This document shows, one piece after another, positions 1 through 8,966 of a stretch of DNA of 64,000 nucleotides. The translations under genes and the position numbers were made by a program. The DNA comes from Pedobacter psychrodurus (GTDB lineage Bacteria; Bacteroidota; Bacteroidia; Sphingobacteriales; Sphingobacteriaceae), in assembly GCF_004331735.1 (NCBI RefSeq), contig NZ_SJSO01000008.1:62001-126000 (forward strand), given 5' to 3'. Position 1 is the stretch's first letter; each line of letters opens with the position of its first letter. Below the pieces are notes generated by a model. That model searched no databases. It saw nothing but the letters and a program-made list of their open reading frames with translations, and was not told the origin of the DNA.

Positions 1-1002
1 ATTAACCCTGCTATTGGATATCATATTTCGAAGCCCCTTTTAATTGGAGTTGGCTATCAATACGGATACGGACGTGAACAAATTGGGGTTGGATATAAAA
101 ACAGTTCCTACATCGAAAATACAGTGGGCGAAATCTTCACCAATTATTTAATGAGCGGGTATGGTGGGGCACAAATAGTTCAGGTTAAAAATTTATTAAG
201 ATACGATAACGATCAAGATCGTCAATATGCGAAAGTATTTGTTAATTACGCTGCCACACAAAATGATAATTTAATCTTGGCATTAAAGAAAGGAAAGGAA
301 ACCCAGCTTTTTAAACGTAATTTAACTGATAATGTTGGCTTTGACGAGTTTTTGAATTATGAAATCAAACATTCGTCTGCAGATTTGATCTGGCATAAAA
401 ATACGGACAAAAATGAAATTAATTTCTCGCTAAACTACAGCTACGATGCGGGTGCCGGCTATGATTATGGACTTGCGGGTGTAAATTACATAAACGATCA
501 AGAGTATTATGGCCTAAAATTATTCTACACGCTAAAAGGCAAAAATGGATTGATCAATAATTTAAATTTTGGGGTTCAACATTCTGAAGATATTAAGCGC
601 GATGGAAATTATGCCGTTGATATTTCTTATAGCAGAATTAATTTTAATGCAGGCTGGGGAATAAATAAACAATTGGATAAAGAACATAGCTTTGGCGCTG
701 CAGTATCAGCAAGTTATAGTCTAAAAACTTCATCAAATTTTTATGCACCAATTGAAACCGAAAATATATTCTACAATTATGTAATGTACCCCAATTATCA
801 GTTCAACACCTCAAATAATTATGGAATTGGATTAACGGCTGATTATTTTTTCCCAACTTACAAAGGAATACAAACCTCAATCAAGGTTTCAGGAAACTAT
901 ATCCAACGGGTAGGCAATTATATTGATCTTCAAAGAACAACATTTAACACCCCTGGCAAAGACCGTTTTTCTTCCAATATCAGCTTAAATCTCTATTTTT
1001 AA
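1..1002 (+). CDS. Outer-membrane beta-barrel protein, C-terminal part
   Basis: The reading frame is open from the first base of the window, so the gene starts upstream and only the last 333 codons are present. The protein consists of alternating hydrophobic and polar strands rich in Tyr, Asn and Gly, with polar turns such as DAGAGYDYGLAG, and ends in NISLNLYF. A C-terminal Phe after an amphipathic strand is typical of outer-membrane barrels recognised by BamA. It lies 4 bases before a di-haem peroxidase gene, so the two are probably co-transcribed. It may belong to the DUF6850 barrel family, which I recall beside similar peroxidases in Bacteroidota, but that assignment is from memory. The barrel call is good; the function is unknown. 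Confidence 0.6.
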   Translation: MNPAIGYHISKPLLIGVGYQYGYGREQIGVGYKNSSYIENTVGEIFTNYLMSGYGGAQIVQVKNLLRYDNDQDRQYAKVFVNYAATQNDNLILALKKGKETQLFKRNLTDNVGFDEFLNYEIKHSSADLIWHKNTDKNEINFSLNYSYDAGAGYDYGLAGVNYINDQEYYGLKLFYTLKGKNGLINNLNFGVQHSEDIKRDGNYAVDISYSRINFNAGWGINKQLDKEHSFGAAVSASYSLKTSSNFYAPIETENIFYNYVMYPNYQFNTSNNYGIGLTADYFFPTYKGIQTSIKVSGNYIQRVGNYIDLQRTTFNTPGKDRFSSNISLNLYF

Positions 1003-1006
1003 CCCC

Positions 1007-2146
1007 ATGAATAAAATTTTTGCCATCCTTGTTTTAGCCCTTACCGGATTAATCCTATTTTCTTTTCAATCCGCCGATTTTAACGATGAGGATGAACTGA
1101 GTATAGATAGCCTGCGCAAAGTATATTCGAAACCTACTGATCAATGGCCGAAACCAACGGTTGATAAAGACGCCGTTTTTCAGGAATTGGGCGAAATCCC
1201 CCCTTCTCCGGTGGATTTAAAAAACGATTCGACAAAAAAAGTTGTAGAGCTGGGTAAAATTTTATTTTTCGATCCACGCCTATCAGGTTCGAACCAGATT
1301 TCGTGTTCGAGTTGCCATGCACCAGATTTACATTGGACAGATGGCCGTCAGGTTTCTGTAGGTCACGATCATTTAACCAATATCAGAAATGCGCCCTCGT
1401 TAGAGAATGTTTGGTTTTACAAGCGGTTGTTCTGGGATGGCCGTGCAGCCAGTTTAGAAGAACAGGCAGGCAGTCCGGTGGCGGCACATAACGAGATGCA
1501 CCAGGATATGAAAGTTTTACCCAAGAAGCTCAGTAAAATTAAAGGTTATCAACCTTTATTCGCAGCTGCCTTCGGGTCAAAAGAAATTACCAATAAAAGG
1601 ATCTTCGAAAGTTTGGCTACATTTCAACGCAGCATCGTAAGCAGAAGAACCCCTTTCGACCGCTTCTTAGCCAAAGACAAAAAAGCATTGACAGATCAGC
1701 AGTTAGTGGGGCTCCATTTATTCCGCACCAAAGCGCGCTGTATTAATTGCCATAACGGACCATTCTTTACTGATAATGAATTTCATAATGACGGCTTAAC
1801 TTATTATGGACGTAAATATGAAGATTTGGGATTGTACAACGTAACCAAGAAACCAGAAGATGTGGGTAAATTTAAAACTCCAGGTTTAAGAAATGTGATG
1901 AAAACTGCTCCATGGTTTCATAATGGATTATTTCCTGATATAGATGGCGTAATGAACATGTACAATGTGGGTATGCCTGTACAACGTGTAAAACCAGAAC
2001 AGTTAAATGATCCTTTACTGCCTAAAAACGATAAGTTATTGAAAGGCCTAAAATTGAGTATCGCAGAAAAAGATGCAGTTGTTGCCTTCTTAGAAGCATT
2101 ATCTTCGCCTACTGTACTTACACGTGTAGAGCAGTTGCCACAATAA
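1007..2146 (+). CDS. Di-haem cytochrome c peroxidase / MauG-family protein
   Basis: This 379-residue exported protein has an N-terminal hydrophobic signal (about residues 3-20) and two c-type haem sites, CSSCH at 100-104 and CINCH at 245-249. That arrangement is diagnostic of the bacterial di-haem cytochrome c peroxidase/MauG family. Family members reduce hydrogen peroxide with electrons from periplasmic cytochromes or oxidise protein substrates. Length and haem spacing fit the family. The N-terminal helix has no lipobox Cys, so the protein is periplasmic or anchored by its uncleaved signal. The gene follows the outer-membrane barrel gene by 4 bases, which suggests a joint role, perhaps in metal or redox stress. 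Substrate cannot be read from sequence. Confidence 0.88.
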   Translation: MNKIFAILVLALTGLILFSFQSADFNDEDELSIDSLRKVYSKPTDQWPKPTVDKDAVFQELGEIPPSPVDLKNDSTKKVVELGKILFFDPRLSGSNQISCSSCHAPDLHWTDGRQVSVGHDHLTNIRNAPSLENVWFYKRLFWDGRAASLEEQAGSPVAAHNEMHQDMKVLPKKLSKIKGYQPLFAAAFGSKEITNKRIFESLATFQRSIVSRRTPFDRFLAKDKKALTDQQLVGLHLFRTKARCINCHNGPFFTDNEFHNDGLTYYGRKYEDLGLYNVTKKPEDVGKFKTPGLRNVMKTAPWFHNGLFPDIDGVMNMYNVGMPVQRVKPEQLNDPLLPKNDKLLKGLKLSIAEKDAVVAFLEALSSPTVLTRVEQLPQ

Positions 2147-2204
2147 GCAGTTTGGGGTTGAGAGTTTGGAGTAGATTTAGTCGCTTTAAAGGGATAATAA
2201 ACAT

Positions 2205-2252
2205 AGAAATCTTCCCACCATGGGTGGCGACAAATCATGAGTCGGTAGATTT
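2205..2252. repeat. Palindromic intergenic repeat
   Basis: The ends of this segment are complementary (GAAATCT and AGATTTC) and enclose a second near-palindrome, CCACCATGGGTGG. It sits between the convergent peroxidase and murI genes. It looks like a REP-type or bidirectional terminator element. Confidence 0.4.
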
Positions 2253-2290
2253 CAGTTAACAATTAACCTACATTGTATTGATTAGACTAA

Positions 2291-2330
2291 AAGATTGCTT
2301 CGGCTCCCTCAACCCAGCCTTGCAATGACG
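2291..2330. repeat. REP-like dispersed repeat fragment
   Basis: The pattern AGATTGCTTCGG...TTGCAATGACG resembles a very common dispersed repeat of Bacteroidota and Proteobacteria genomes. No second copy is present in the window, so the family assignment rests on recall. Confidence 0.35.
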
Positions 2331-2383
2331 AATTAGAACTATGAACAGTTAACCAGTTTGAACAATTAACCGATTAACCATCT

Positions 2384-3202
2384 CTACATTTTACTCGACG
2401 TCAACGCTTCTCCAAAGAATATCGAAGCATGTTCATCAAAAGCAATGGGGTCACCGCTGGTATAAAAAGATTTCTCCCCCTGTTTCCCTAATTTTTGTTC
2501 CATTTCAGGGTGTCTCTTTAAATAATCAACTAAACTACCCGCTACAATCTCGCCTTGCGTTAAAACGTTTATATGGTCGGGAAATACCTTCTTCAGTTTA
2601 GGCATTAACAAAGGGTAATGCGTACAGGCCAATAACACACAATCGATATCTGCCGATTGGCTAAGTAATTGATCGCAATATTCGTTAATAAAAAAGTCTG
2701 CCCCCGATTGTAAATGTTCGTTATTTTCGATCAGCGGAACCCACATTGGGCAGCTTTGCTGGTAAACCTTAATCTCAGGAAAAAACTTATTGATCTCTAA
2801 AAGGTAAGATTGAGAATTAACAGTACCCCTCGTTCCCATTACTCCTACCGCTTTGGTATCCGTATATGCATCAATTACCTCTGCTGTAGGCCTTATTACC
2901 CCAAGCACTCTCCTATCTGGATATTTAGTTGGCAAATCCTTTTGTTGGATCGTTCTGAGTGCTTTAGCTGATGCTGTATTGCAGGCCAGAATAACTAAAT
3001 AACATCCTTTCGCAAAAAGCCATTCTACACATTCTAAAGTATATTTATAAATGGTATCAAAAGAATGATCGCCATAAGGCGAACGGGCATTATCGCCTAA
3101 ATAGATGTAATTATAATCAGGCAATTTATCGGCAATAGAACGGAAAACCGTTAAACCACCATAACCTGAATCGAAAATACCTATTGGTGAAGCGTTTTGC
3201 AT
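2384..3202 (-). CDS. murI: Glutamate racemase
   Basis: MurI interconverts L- and D-glutamate in the cytoplasm to supply D-Glu for peptidoglycan. Starting from the ATG at 3202 the protein has 272 residues, normal for the family. It shows the FDSGYGG motif at residues 10-16 and both catalytic cysteines, in ACNTAS (Cys74) and ACTHYP (Cys193). The frame stays open upstream to 3262, but those 20 extra residues fall in a repeat-rich region and precede the conserved start, so I chose 3202. The gene lies downstream of the two skp genes on the same strand, but a strong terminator at 3353-3386 separates them, so it is probably transcribed separately or by read-through. Confidence 0.95.
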   Translation of the reverse strand: MQNASPIGIFDSGYGGLTVFRSIADKLPDYNYIYLGDNARSPYGDHSFDTIYKYTLECVEWLFAKGCYLVILACNTASAKALRTIQQKDLPTKYPDRRVLGVIRPTAEVIDAYTDTKAVGVMGTRGTVNSQSYLLEINKFFPEIKVYQQSCPMWVPLIENNEHLQSGADFFINEYCDQLLSQSADIDCVLLACTHYPLLMPKLKKVFPDHINVLTQGEIVAGSLVDYLKRHPEMEQKLGKQGEKSFYTSGDPIAFDEHASIFFGEALTSSKM

Positions 3203-3257
3203 CTGTGCTGTTGGAAAGTTAGAATGTTTGTTGTAAAGTTGAAATGTTATAATGGTA

Positions 3258-3338
3258 GTCATCCTGAACTTGTTTCAAAATCTTACTTGAGCAAAGTCAG
3301 ACATCAAAGATGCTGATTCCGAATGTTCGGGACAGCAT
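3258..3338. repeat. REP-like repeat with imperfect hairpin
   Basis: It begins with GTCATCCTGAACTTGTTTC, the typical start of a dispersed Bacteroidota repeat, and ends with an imperfect hairpin (ATGCTG...CCGAA / TTCGG...CAGCAT, 3310-3338). It lies just upstream of murI. Confidence 0.4.
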
Positions 3339-3352
3339 AATGAATAATGAAA

Positions 3353-3386
3353 CAAAAAAGCGGAACTAAGTTAAACTTAATTCCGC
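3353..3386 (-). terminator. Intrinsic terminator of the bamA-skp operon
   Basis: On the minus strand a 13-bp stem with one mismatch (GCGGAATTAAGTT / AACTTAGTTCCGC) is followed directly by TTTTTTG. It lies 57 bases after the last skp gene and before murI. Confidence 0.85.
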
Positions 3387-3442
3387 AGTATCGTGTTTCC
3401 TGACTCGAGACTTAGGACTCAAGACTATGGATTGATAAAAGA

Positions 3443-4021
3443 CTACTTTTTAGGTGCAGCTGGTTTTGCAGCAGTTGCTGTAATTCCTAATTTAGATTTA
3501 ACTGCAGCAGTGATATCATCACCACCATCCCAGAATACTAAATTGTTACCACCTTGTCCGTTTGCGATATCGAAAACGTAAGCTAAACCTTTTTCTTTAG
3601 CTACAGCAGAAATTGCAGTTGCAACTTTAGCTTGGATAGGCTGGAATAACTCACCTTGTTTAGTACCTATATCTTGTGAAGCTTTAGTACGCGCATCAGT
3701 AATGCGTTTTTCTAAATCCTGTAATTCTTGACCCAGCGCTTGTAATTCCTTGCCCACTACTTCTTTGTTAGCTTCACTTAAAGATTTTTGCTTAGCTTCT
3801 GCAGCTGCCATTTTACTTTGATATTCTTTGATCATAGCATCAATATCAGCTTGCTTTTGTTTACCTAAGGTTTCTAAAGTGGTTTGAGCTGTTTTAGCCT
3901 CTGGTAAATTTGCAAATACCTCTTCAGAATTAATGTGACCCAATTTTTGTTGTGCACTTGCCATATTCGCTGTAAACAATAACCCTGCTGCTACAAAGAA
4001 TACGTTAATTAACTTTCTCAT
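3443..4021 (-). CDS. OmpH/Skp family periplasmic chaperone
   Basis: This 192-residue protein has a clear signal peptide ending in ASAQ (about residue 24), followed by the KLGHINSEEVFANLPE start typical of OmpH/Skp. A long Lys/Glu/Gln-rich helical region (about 45-125) would form the coiled-coil tentacles. Skp proteins trimerise and hold unfolded outer-membrane proteins in the periplasm for BamA. The tail is unusual in ending with an Ala/Pro/Lys stretch (TATAAKPAAPKK). It is the last gene before a strong terminator in a bamA-skp-skp series, the usual order in Bacteroidota. The partner gene is 63 bases upstream; the two probably arose by duplication. Confidence 0.9.
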   Translation of the reverse strand: MRKLINVFFVAAGLLFTANMASAQQKLGHINSEEVFANLPEAKTAQTTLETLGKQKQADIDAMIKEYQSKMAAAEAKQKSLSEANKEVVGKELQALGQELQDLEKRITDARTKASQDIGTKQGELFQPIQAKVATAISAVAKEKGLAYVFDIANGQGGNNLVFWDGGDDITAAVKSKLGITATAAKPAAPKK

Positions 4022-4084
4022 CGTTTTATTTTACTTTTTTATTTTTTTCTAATTGTTTTTCTTCAAAAATCAGGGGCGAATATA

Positions 4085-4615
4085 CTAATTATTTACAGTC
4101 CCTGGTTTATAACCTAATTTTACAATTACATCATTACTAACATCGTAACTGCTACTAGCATAAATCATCATTGTTGCTTCACTACTCTTGTCAAAAATGA
4201 AGTCTAAATATTTAGATTTTGCAATCTGTTTAATAGCCTCGGCTACTTTATCCTGAATAGGTTTAATTAATTTTGCCCTGCTTTGAAAAAGATCTCCGTC
4301 TGGCCCAAATTTAGAACGTTGAAATTCTTTAGCCTGTTTTTCCTTTTCTATAATTTCGTTTTCACGGCGTTTGCGCATATCATCGGTTAACAAAACCTGA
4401 TCGGCCTGATAAGCTTTGTACATCCTGTCGATTTCAGAAAAATTCTGATCCACTTGTTGCTGCCATTGTTTAGAGGCGACATCTAACTGACTTAATGCCG
4501 ATTTATATTCTGGCAAATGCTTCAAAATATACTCCGTGTCTACATAAGCAAACTTCTGTGCGAAGGCACCAAAAGAAGTGCAAAGCAGGAATGCAATAAA
4601 AAGATATTTTTTCAT
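4085..4615 (-). CDS. OmpH/Skp family periplasmic chaperone (second copy)
   Basis: This 176-residue protein has a signal peptide ending in GAFAQ (about residue 19) and then KFAYVDTEYILKHLPEY, the conserved N-terminal strand of OmpH/Skp. The central part (about 40-110) is charged and helical. It probably works with BamA and the neighbouring paralogue in carrying outer-membrane proteins across the periplasm. It lies 98 bases downstream of bamA. It diverges strongly from the 3443-4021 copy outside the family core, which suggests an old duplication with separate roles. Confidence 0.9.
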   Translation of the reverse strand: MKKYLFIAFLLCTSFGAFAQKFAYVDTEYILKHLPEYKSALSQLDVASKQWQQQVDQNFSEIDRMYKAYQADQVLLTDDMRKRRENEIIEKEKQAKEFQRSKFGPDGDLFQSRAKLIKPIQDKVAEAIKQIAKSKYLDFIFDKSSEATMMIYASSSYDVSNDVIVKLGYKPGTVNN

Positions 4616-4713
4616 CTGTGTGTGTTAATGATATAGTTAATAACCTAAGCTTTCTTTAAACTCTTATTGCAATGATTTATTGCATAATTAGTGAAATTTT
4701 TGTTCTTTATCAA

Positions 4714-7257
4714 TTAAAATCCACCTAATTGTTGTGCGATACTAAAATGGAACTGACCTTTGTTCGCATCTGGCAAGCCAGGGATAGCATCAAATCCATA
4801 TCCGTAATCGATACCTAACAAACCAAATATCGGTAAGAATATTCTGGCACCAACACCAACTGATCTTCTAATATTGAAAGGGTTAAAATCACTAAACCTG
4901 TTCCAAGTATTACCACCCTCAGCAAAGGCCAAAACGAAGGCTGTAGCTTGCTGGCTTGCAATAACAGGGTAACGTGCTTCTAATACATATTTAGTATAAA
5001 TCGGGCTACCAGATTGTTGCGCCACATTTGGATCAGAACCTACCGGAATTACGGTATTGTTAGCATAACCACGCATTGCAATTAACTCAGATCCCTGTAA
5101 GAAATCGAATCCCTGCATACCATCACCACCCAATTTGAAACGTTCGAATGCTGATTGGCCTACGGCTTTATTGTATTGACCCAAGAAACCAAACTGTGCT
5201 TGTGCTTTAATTACCAGGTTACCTACAACACGTTGATACCATTGTGAATCGAATTTCCATTTATGATATTCTGTAAAACGGTATTTTTCTTTATCAGATG
5301 CTGTTGCATAATTAACCTTGTTAAATAGTGAATATGGTGGCGTTGCCTGAATAGTAAAACGTAAGAACGACCCTGATTTAGGGAAGATTGGCGAATCTCT
5401 TGAATCGCGGCTAATCTCTTGTGATAAGTTTAAGTTATATGAAGTACCCGTGCTGAATAAATATCCTGAATAATTATTTAAGATATATTGTTGCAAGTTA
5501 ACGGCGTGGCTTAATTGGAAATAGTTATCTGGCCAGTTTAATCTTCTACCCAAGCTAACCGTTACACCGTTTAAACGTATTTTTTGAAACTGTGCATTAT
5601 CAGAACTTAATCCATTAGATTGTAATGAGGTAAATGCACTCACACCAAAACTTACAGGTTTTTCTCCACCAAACCATGGTTGTGAGAATGAGAAACTATA
5701 TGATTGGTAATATTTACCATTAGTTTGTCCACGTAAGCTTAATTTCTGTCCATCGCCTTTTGGTAATGGTTTGTAAGCTTTTAAATTAAATAAGTTACGT
5801 AGTGAGAAGTTGTTGAAGGTTAAACCTAATGTACCAATGATACGGCCACCACCAAAACCACCTGATAGCTCAATCTGATCTGAAGGTTTCTCTTCTACTG
5901 CATATTCAATATCTACAGTACCATCTGCCGGGTTAGGACGAGGTGTAGGTACAGTTTTAGACTCGTCAAAGTTACCTAATTGACCAATTTCGCGAATGGT
6001 ACGGATTAGATCACTTTTGTTAAATTTCTGTCCTGGTTTAGTACGGATCTCACGTAAAACCACCTTATCATTTGTAATGGTGTTACCTTTTAAAGTAATG
6101 CGGTTGTTGGTATATTGTGGTCCTTCGTACATGCGTAATTCAACATCAACCGTATCGCCATAAATTTTGGTCTGTACCGGATCGATATTAAAAGTTAAAT
6201 ATCCATTATCGGTATACATACTGTTAATGTCGCCACCGTTTTCGCCACCACCGTTTAATTTTTTATTTAATTTCTCTTCGCTAAAAACATCACCTTTTTC
6301 GATGGTTAATACTTTTTGCAAAATACTATCCGGATAAATGGCATTACCTGCCCAGGTAATATTACCGAAGTAATATTTTTTTCCTTCATAAAGGTCCATC
6401 CTGATGTTAACCTTTTTCTTGTTGTATTGGTAAATGGTATCTTTTAATAATTCCGCATCACGATAACCCTTCTCGTGCAGTTTGGCAATCATTTTTACCT
6501 TGTTCTCTTCGTATTTCTCTTTTGCGAATTTTCCAGAGCCCCAAAAGCGCCACCAGGCAAATTGTTTAGGGGTTTTGAGGTATTTTCTAAGTTTTGCTGA
6601 TTTAAAATCTTTATTTCCGGTGAAATCGATATGCTGTACTTTAACACGGTTGCCTTTATTGATATTGGCTTCTAATACCACACTGTTTTCTGCATTCGGA
6701 TCTTTACGTGTTTTGTAATCGATCTGGGTAAAGAAAAAGCCCTTATCCAATAAGTATTTTTTTACAATAGCTGAGGTGGTATTGTACAGGTTATCGTTTA
6801 CGATTTTACCTGTTTTATCATTTAGCTTTTCTTGAATGGCAGTTTTTTCAGATTTACGGATACCTTTTAAATCGATAGAGCTTAAACGCGGGCGCTCAAC
6901 TACTTCAATTTCAAAATAAACAGAATCCTGAACAAATTTTTCGATGTTAAGTTTAACATCATCAAACAAACCCTGCGCCCACAACGTTTTAATTGCATCA
7001 GAAGTTGCCTCGCCAGGAAGTACGATTTTATCGCCTTTAGTTAGTTTAGATAAGGTAATTAATACTTCTTTATCTAAATATTGGGTTCCGGTTACCGTGG
7101 TACCACCAATGATATATTCTTTTGGACTAAAATAATCGAGATCTAAGCCACCAACCTTTAAAGAAGGGGTTACCGGTGCCTGACCTTGTGGACGTACTTG
7201 AGCGAAGGCCGGAGCGGCTAAAACTAGTAGGATTAAAACTTGAAATATTCTTTTCAT
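4714..7257 (-). CDS. bamA: Outer-membrane protein assembly factor BamA
   Basis: BamA is the Omp85 barrel that inserts other barrels into the outer membrane. From the ATG at 7257 the protein has 847 residues with a signal peptide ending in APAFAQ (about residue 20). A further 9 residues upstream in frame would spoil the signal peptide, so I rejected that start. Residues of about 40-470 hold several POTRA repeats (for example VEVELRMYEGPQYTNNRITL), and the C-terminal half is a 16-strand type barrel. The protein ends HFSIAQQLGGF, with a terminal Phe. The position between uppS and the skp genes is the conserved Bacteroidota arrangement. Read-through from uppS is likely. Confidence 0.95.
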   Translation of the reverse strand: MKRIFQVLILLVLAAPAFAQVRPQGQAPVTPSLKVGGLDLDYFSPKEYIIGGTTVTGTQYLDKEVLITLSKLTKGDKIVLPGEATSDAIKTLWAQGLFDDVKLNIEKFVQDSVYFEIEVVERPRLSSIDLKGIRKSEKTAIQEKLNDKTGKIVNDNLYNTTSAIVKKYLLDKGFFFTQIDYKTRKDPNAENSVVLEANINKGNRVKVQHIDFTGNKDFKSAKLRKYLKTPKQFAWWRFWGSGKFAKEKYEENKVKMIAKLHEKGYRDAELLKDTIYQYNKKKVNIRMDLYEGKKYYFGNITWAGNAIYPDSILQKVLTIEKGDVFSEEKLNKKLNGGGENGGDINSMYTDNGYLTFNIDPVQTKIYGDTVDVELRMYEGPQYTNNRITLKGNTITNDKVVLREIRTKPGQKFNKSDLIRTIREIGQLGNFDESKTVPTPRPNPADGTVDIEYAVEEKPSDQIELSGGFGGGRIIGTLGLTFNNFSLRNLFNLKAYKPLPKGDGQKLSLRGQTNGKYYQSYSFSFSQPWFGGEKPVSFGVSAFTSLQSNGLSSDNAQFQKIRLNGVTVSLGRRLNWPDNYFQLSHAVNLQQYILNNYSGYLFSTGTSYNLNLSQEISRDSRDSPIFPKSGSFLRFTIQATPPYSLFNKVNYATASDKEKYRFTEYHKWKFDSQWYQRVVGNLVIKAQAQFGFLGQYNKAVGQSAFERFKLGGDGMQGFDFLQGSELIAMRGYANNTVIPVGSDPNVAQQSGSPIYTKYVLEARYPVIASQQATAFVLAFAEGGNTWNRFSDFNPFNIRRSVGVGARIFLPIFGLLGIDYGYGFDAIPGLPDANKGQFHFSIAQQLGGF

Positions 7258-7406
7258 TAAAATTATTTGTTCAGTAATGGCCAAAAGGTAACGTTATTTT
7301 ATAAAGCAAAATTTCTTTATGTTGTTCCCTTATTATGGTTTCATTTATCGTATAAAAGTGGTGCTAAGTTAGTTTAAACGCTTGTTAAAAAGTGTTAAAA
7401 GAAAAA

Positions 7407-8147
7407 TTAGTTTAGTTGTTCACTAATTTTACCAAAACGGCGTTCGCGTTTTTGATAGTCTACAATAGCCTCGAAAAGATCTTCACGTCTGAAATCCGGC
7501 CATAAAACATCAGTAAAATAAAACTCGGTATAAGCCATCTGCCAAAGCAGATAATTACTAATACGATGTTCGCCACTTGTCCTGATCATGAGTTCAGGAT
7601 CTGGTATATTTACGGTTGTTAGTTTTGATGAAAACAGGTCTTCGTTTATATCATCCAAAGAAATGGTATTGTCTTTTACAGCTGATGCAATTTTTTTGGC
7701 GGCTTCCAAAATTTCCCATTTCGCGCTATAACTTAACGCTAGCGTTAAAGTACATTTTTCGTTATGAGCCGTTTTGTCCATCGCTTCTTTTAAATCATCA
7801 ATACACTCTTGAGGTAAAGATGCAATATTGCCAATGGCATTCAGCTTAATATTGTTTTTATTAAGTGTTTCGGTTTCTTTGTTGATGGTAGAAATCAGAA
7901 TCTGCATCAAAGCATCTACCTCTTCTTTTGGTCTGTTCCAATTTTCTGTAGAAAAAGCATATAAAGTAAGGTACTCAATACCCACCTCAACACAACCTTC
8001 TACAATGTCTTTTACAGAAAGTACACCTTGTTCATGTCCGAAAACCCGCACTTTACCCTGGCCTTTTGCCCATCTTCCATTACCATCCATGATTACGGCA
8101 ATGTGCTTTGGCAGGCGGCTATAGTCTATTTGTTCTTTAAATCCCAT
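7407..8147 (-). CDS. uppS: Isoprenyl transferase (undecaprenyl diphosphate synthase)
   Basis: UppS condenses isopentenyl diphosphate units onto farnesyl diphosphate in cis to make the C55 carrier lipid for peptidoglycan and glycan export. The 246-residue protein carries the AVIMDGNGRWAK signature with the catalytic Asp at residue 21, and the C-terminal RTSGEHRISNYLLWQ and FTDVLWPDF motifs. Length is normal. It lies between porG and bamA in the conserved envelope cluster. A TAnnTTTG box at 8193-8200, inside the end of porG, may give it its own promoter. Confidence 0.95.
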   Translation of the reverse strand: MGFKEQIDYSRLPKHIAVIMDGNGRWAKGQGKVRVFGHEQGVLSVKDIVEGCVEVGIEYLTLYAFSTENWNRPKEEVDALMQILISTINKETETLNKNNIKLNAIGNIASLPQECIDDLKEAMDKTAHNEKCTLTLALSYSAKWEILEAAKKIASAVKDNTISLDDINEDLFSSKLTTVNIPDPELMIRTSGEHRISNYLLWQMAYTEFYFTDVLWPDFRREDLFEAIVDYQKRERRFGKISEQLN

Positions 8148-8166
8148 TAATTATGTCAAAATCAGC

Positions 8167-8964
8167 TTAAAAGGAATAGCATTTTGAGGATACAAAGGTA
8201 AAAGATATGCCAACACTAACAAATAGATAAGTGTCCCTTTTTCGAAAATCGCCTCTTTGGGTACCAGTTTGTCCTATTTGGTTGAGAGAAGGGTCTGATA
8301 AATTGACCTGATATTGGCCATTGCCTACAATTACTGGATTAGCCGGATAACGACCGCTCACATCATCAATATAATCAGTAGAGGGTGTTCTGTAACCCAA
8401 TTCGGTAAAAACGCTCCAGGTATCTTTGTAATTATACCTTAGGCCTACCCCATATGGAATAGTTAAAACAGCATTATTATATCCATTTTCCTGGCCTTCG
8501 GTTGCTAATCGGTCTAACCGGTATTTATCACCGTTAACTTTTACAGTTGGTTTAAAAACCACCAAACCAGCCCCAACAAAAATATATGGCGTAAATTGCC
8601 TGTTTCCTCCACCAAGATTAAAATTGAAAAAATTAAAATCTATTAATCCGCTAAATTCATTTAGTGCTGTTTTAAAACGCAGGTTTCTTTCGCGGAATTG
8701 TTCATTATTGGAGTTGGCATCATCTGCCTTTATCTGTCCGTAAGTATAATTTAAGCGAACGCCCACATATTGATTAAAGTTCCGTTTTACATATGCACCA
8801 CCCGAAAAACCGCTGATCTGTAAAGGATTGTTCTGATTGAGATCGCCCATGTAGCCTGCTCCTCCACCCATGAGCCCAACTTCCCATGTACCTTCTTGCG
8901 CAAGAACAATTTGTCCGCTAAAGATAAAAAAGAGGAGGATTAACAGCGTTTTTTTTGGCGTCAT
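8167..8964 (-). CDS. porG: PorG-like type IX secretion outer-membrane protein (DUF6089)
   Basis: This 265-residue protein has a signal peptide ending in VLAQ (about residue 22), followed by EVGLMGGGAGYMGDLN and a small barrel of alternating strands. Sequence pattern and position fit PorG: in Porphyromonas the PorG gene precedes uppS and bamA, as here. PorG is the outer-membrane partner of the PorK/PorN ring of T9SS. The last residues (SSKCYSF) overlap the predicted uppS promoter. It follows nadK by 2 bases, so it belongs to the same transcript. The family call rests on pattern and synteny. Confidence 0.75.
   Translation of the reverse strand: MTPKKTLLILLFFIFSGQIVLAQEGTWEVGLMGGGAGYMGDLNQNNPLQISGFSGGAYVKRNFNQYVGVRLNYTYGQIKADDANSNNEQFRERNLRFKTALNEFSGLIDFNFFNFNLGGGNRQFTPYIFVGAGLVVFKPTVKVNGDKYRLDRLATEGQENGYNNAVLTIPYGVGLRYNYKDTWSVFTELGYRTPSTDYIDDVSGRYPANPVIVGNGQYQVNLSDPSLNQIGQTGTQRGDFRKRDTYLFVSVGISFTFVSSKCYSF
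8193..8200 (-). promoter_or_regulatory. Possible -7 promoter box for uppS
   Basis: TACCTTTG on the minus strand matches the Bacteroidota -7 consensus TAnnTTTG and ends 45 bases before the uppS ATG. It lies inside the 3' end of porG. No clear -33 TTG was found. Confidence 0.4.
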
Positions 8965-8966
8965 AC

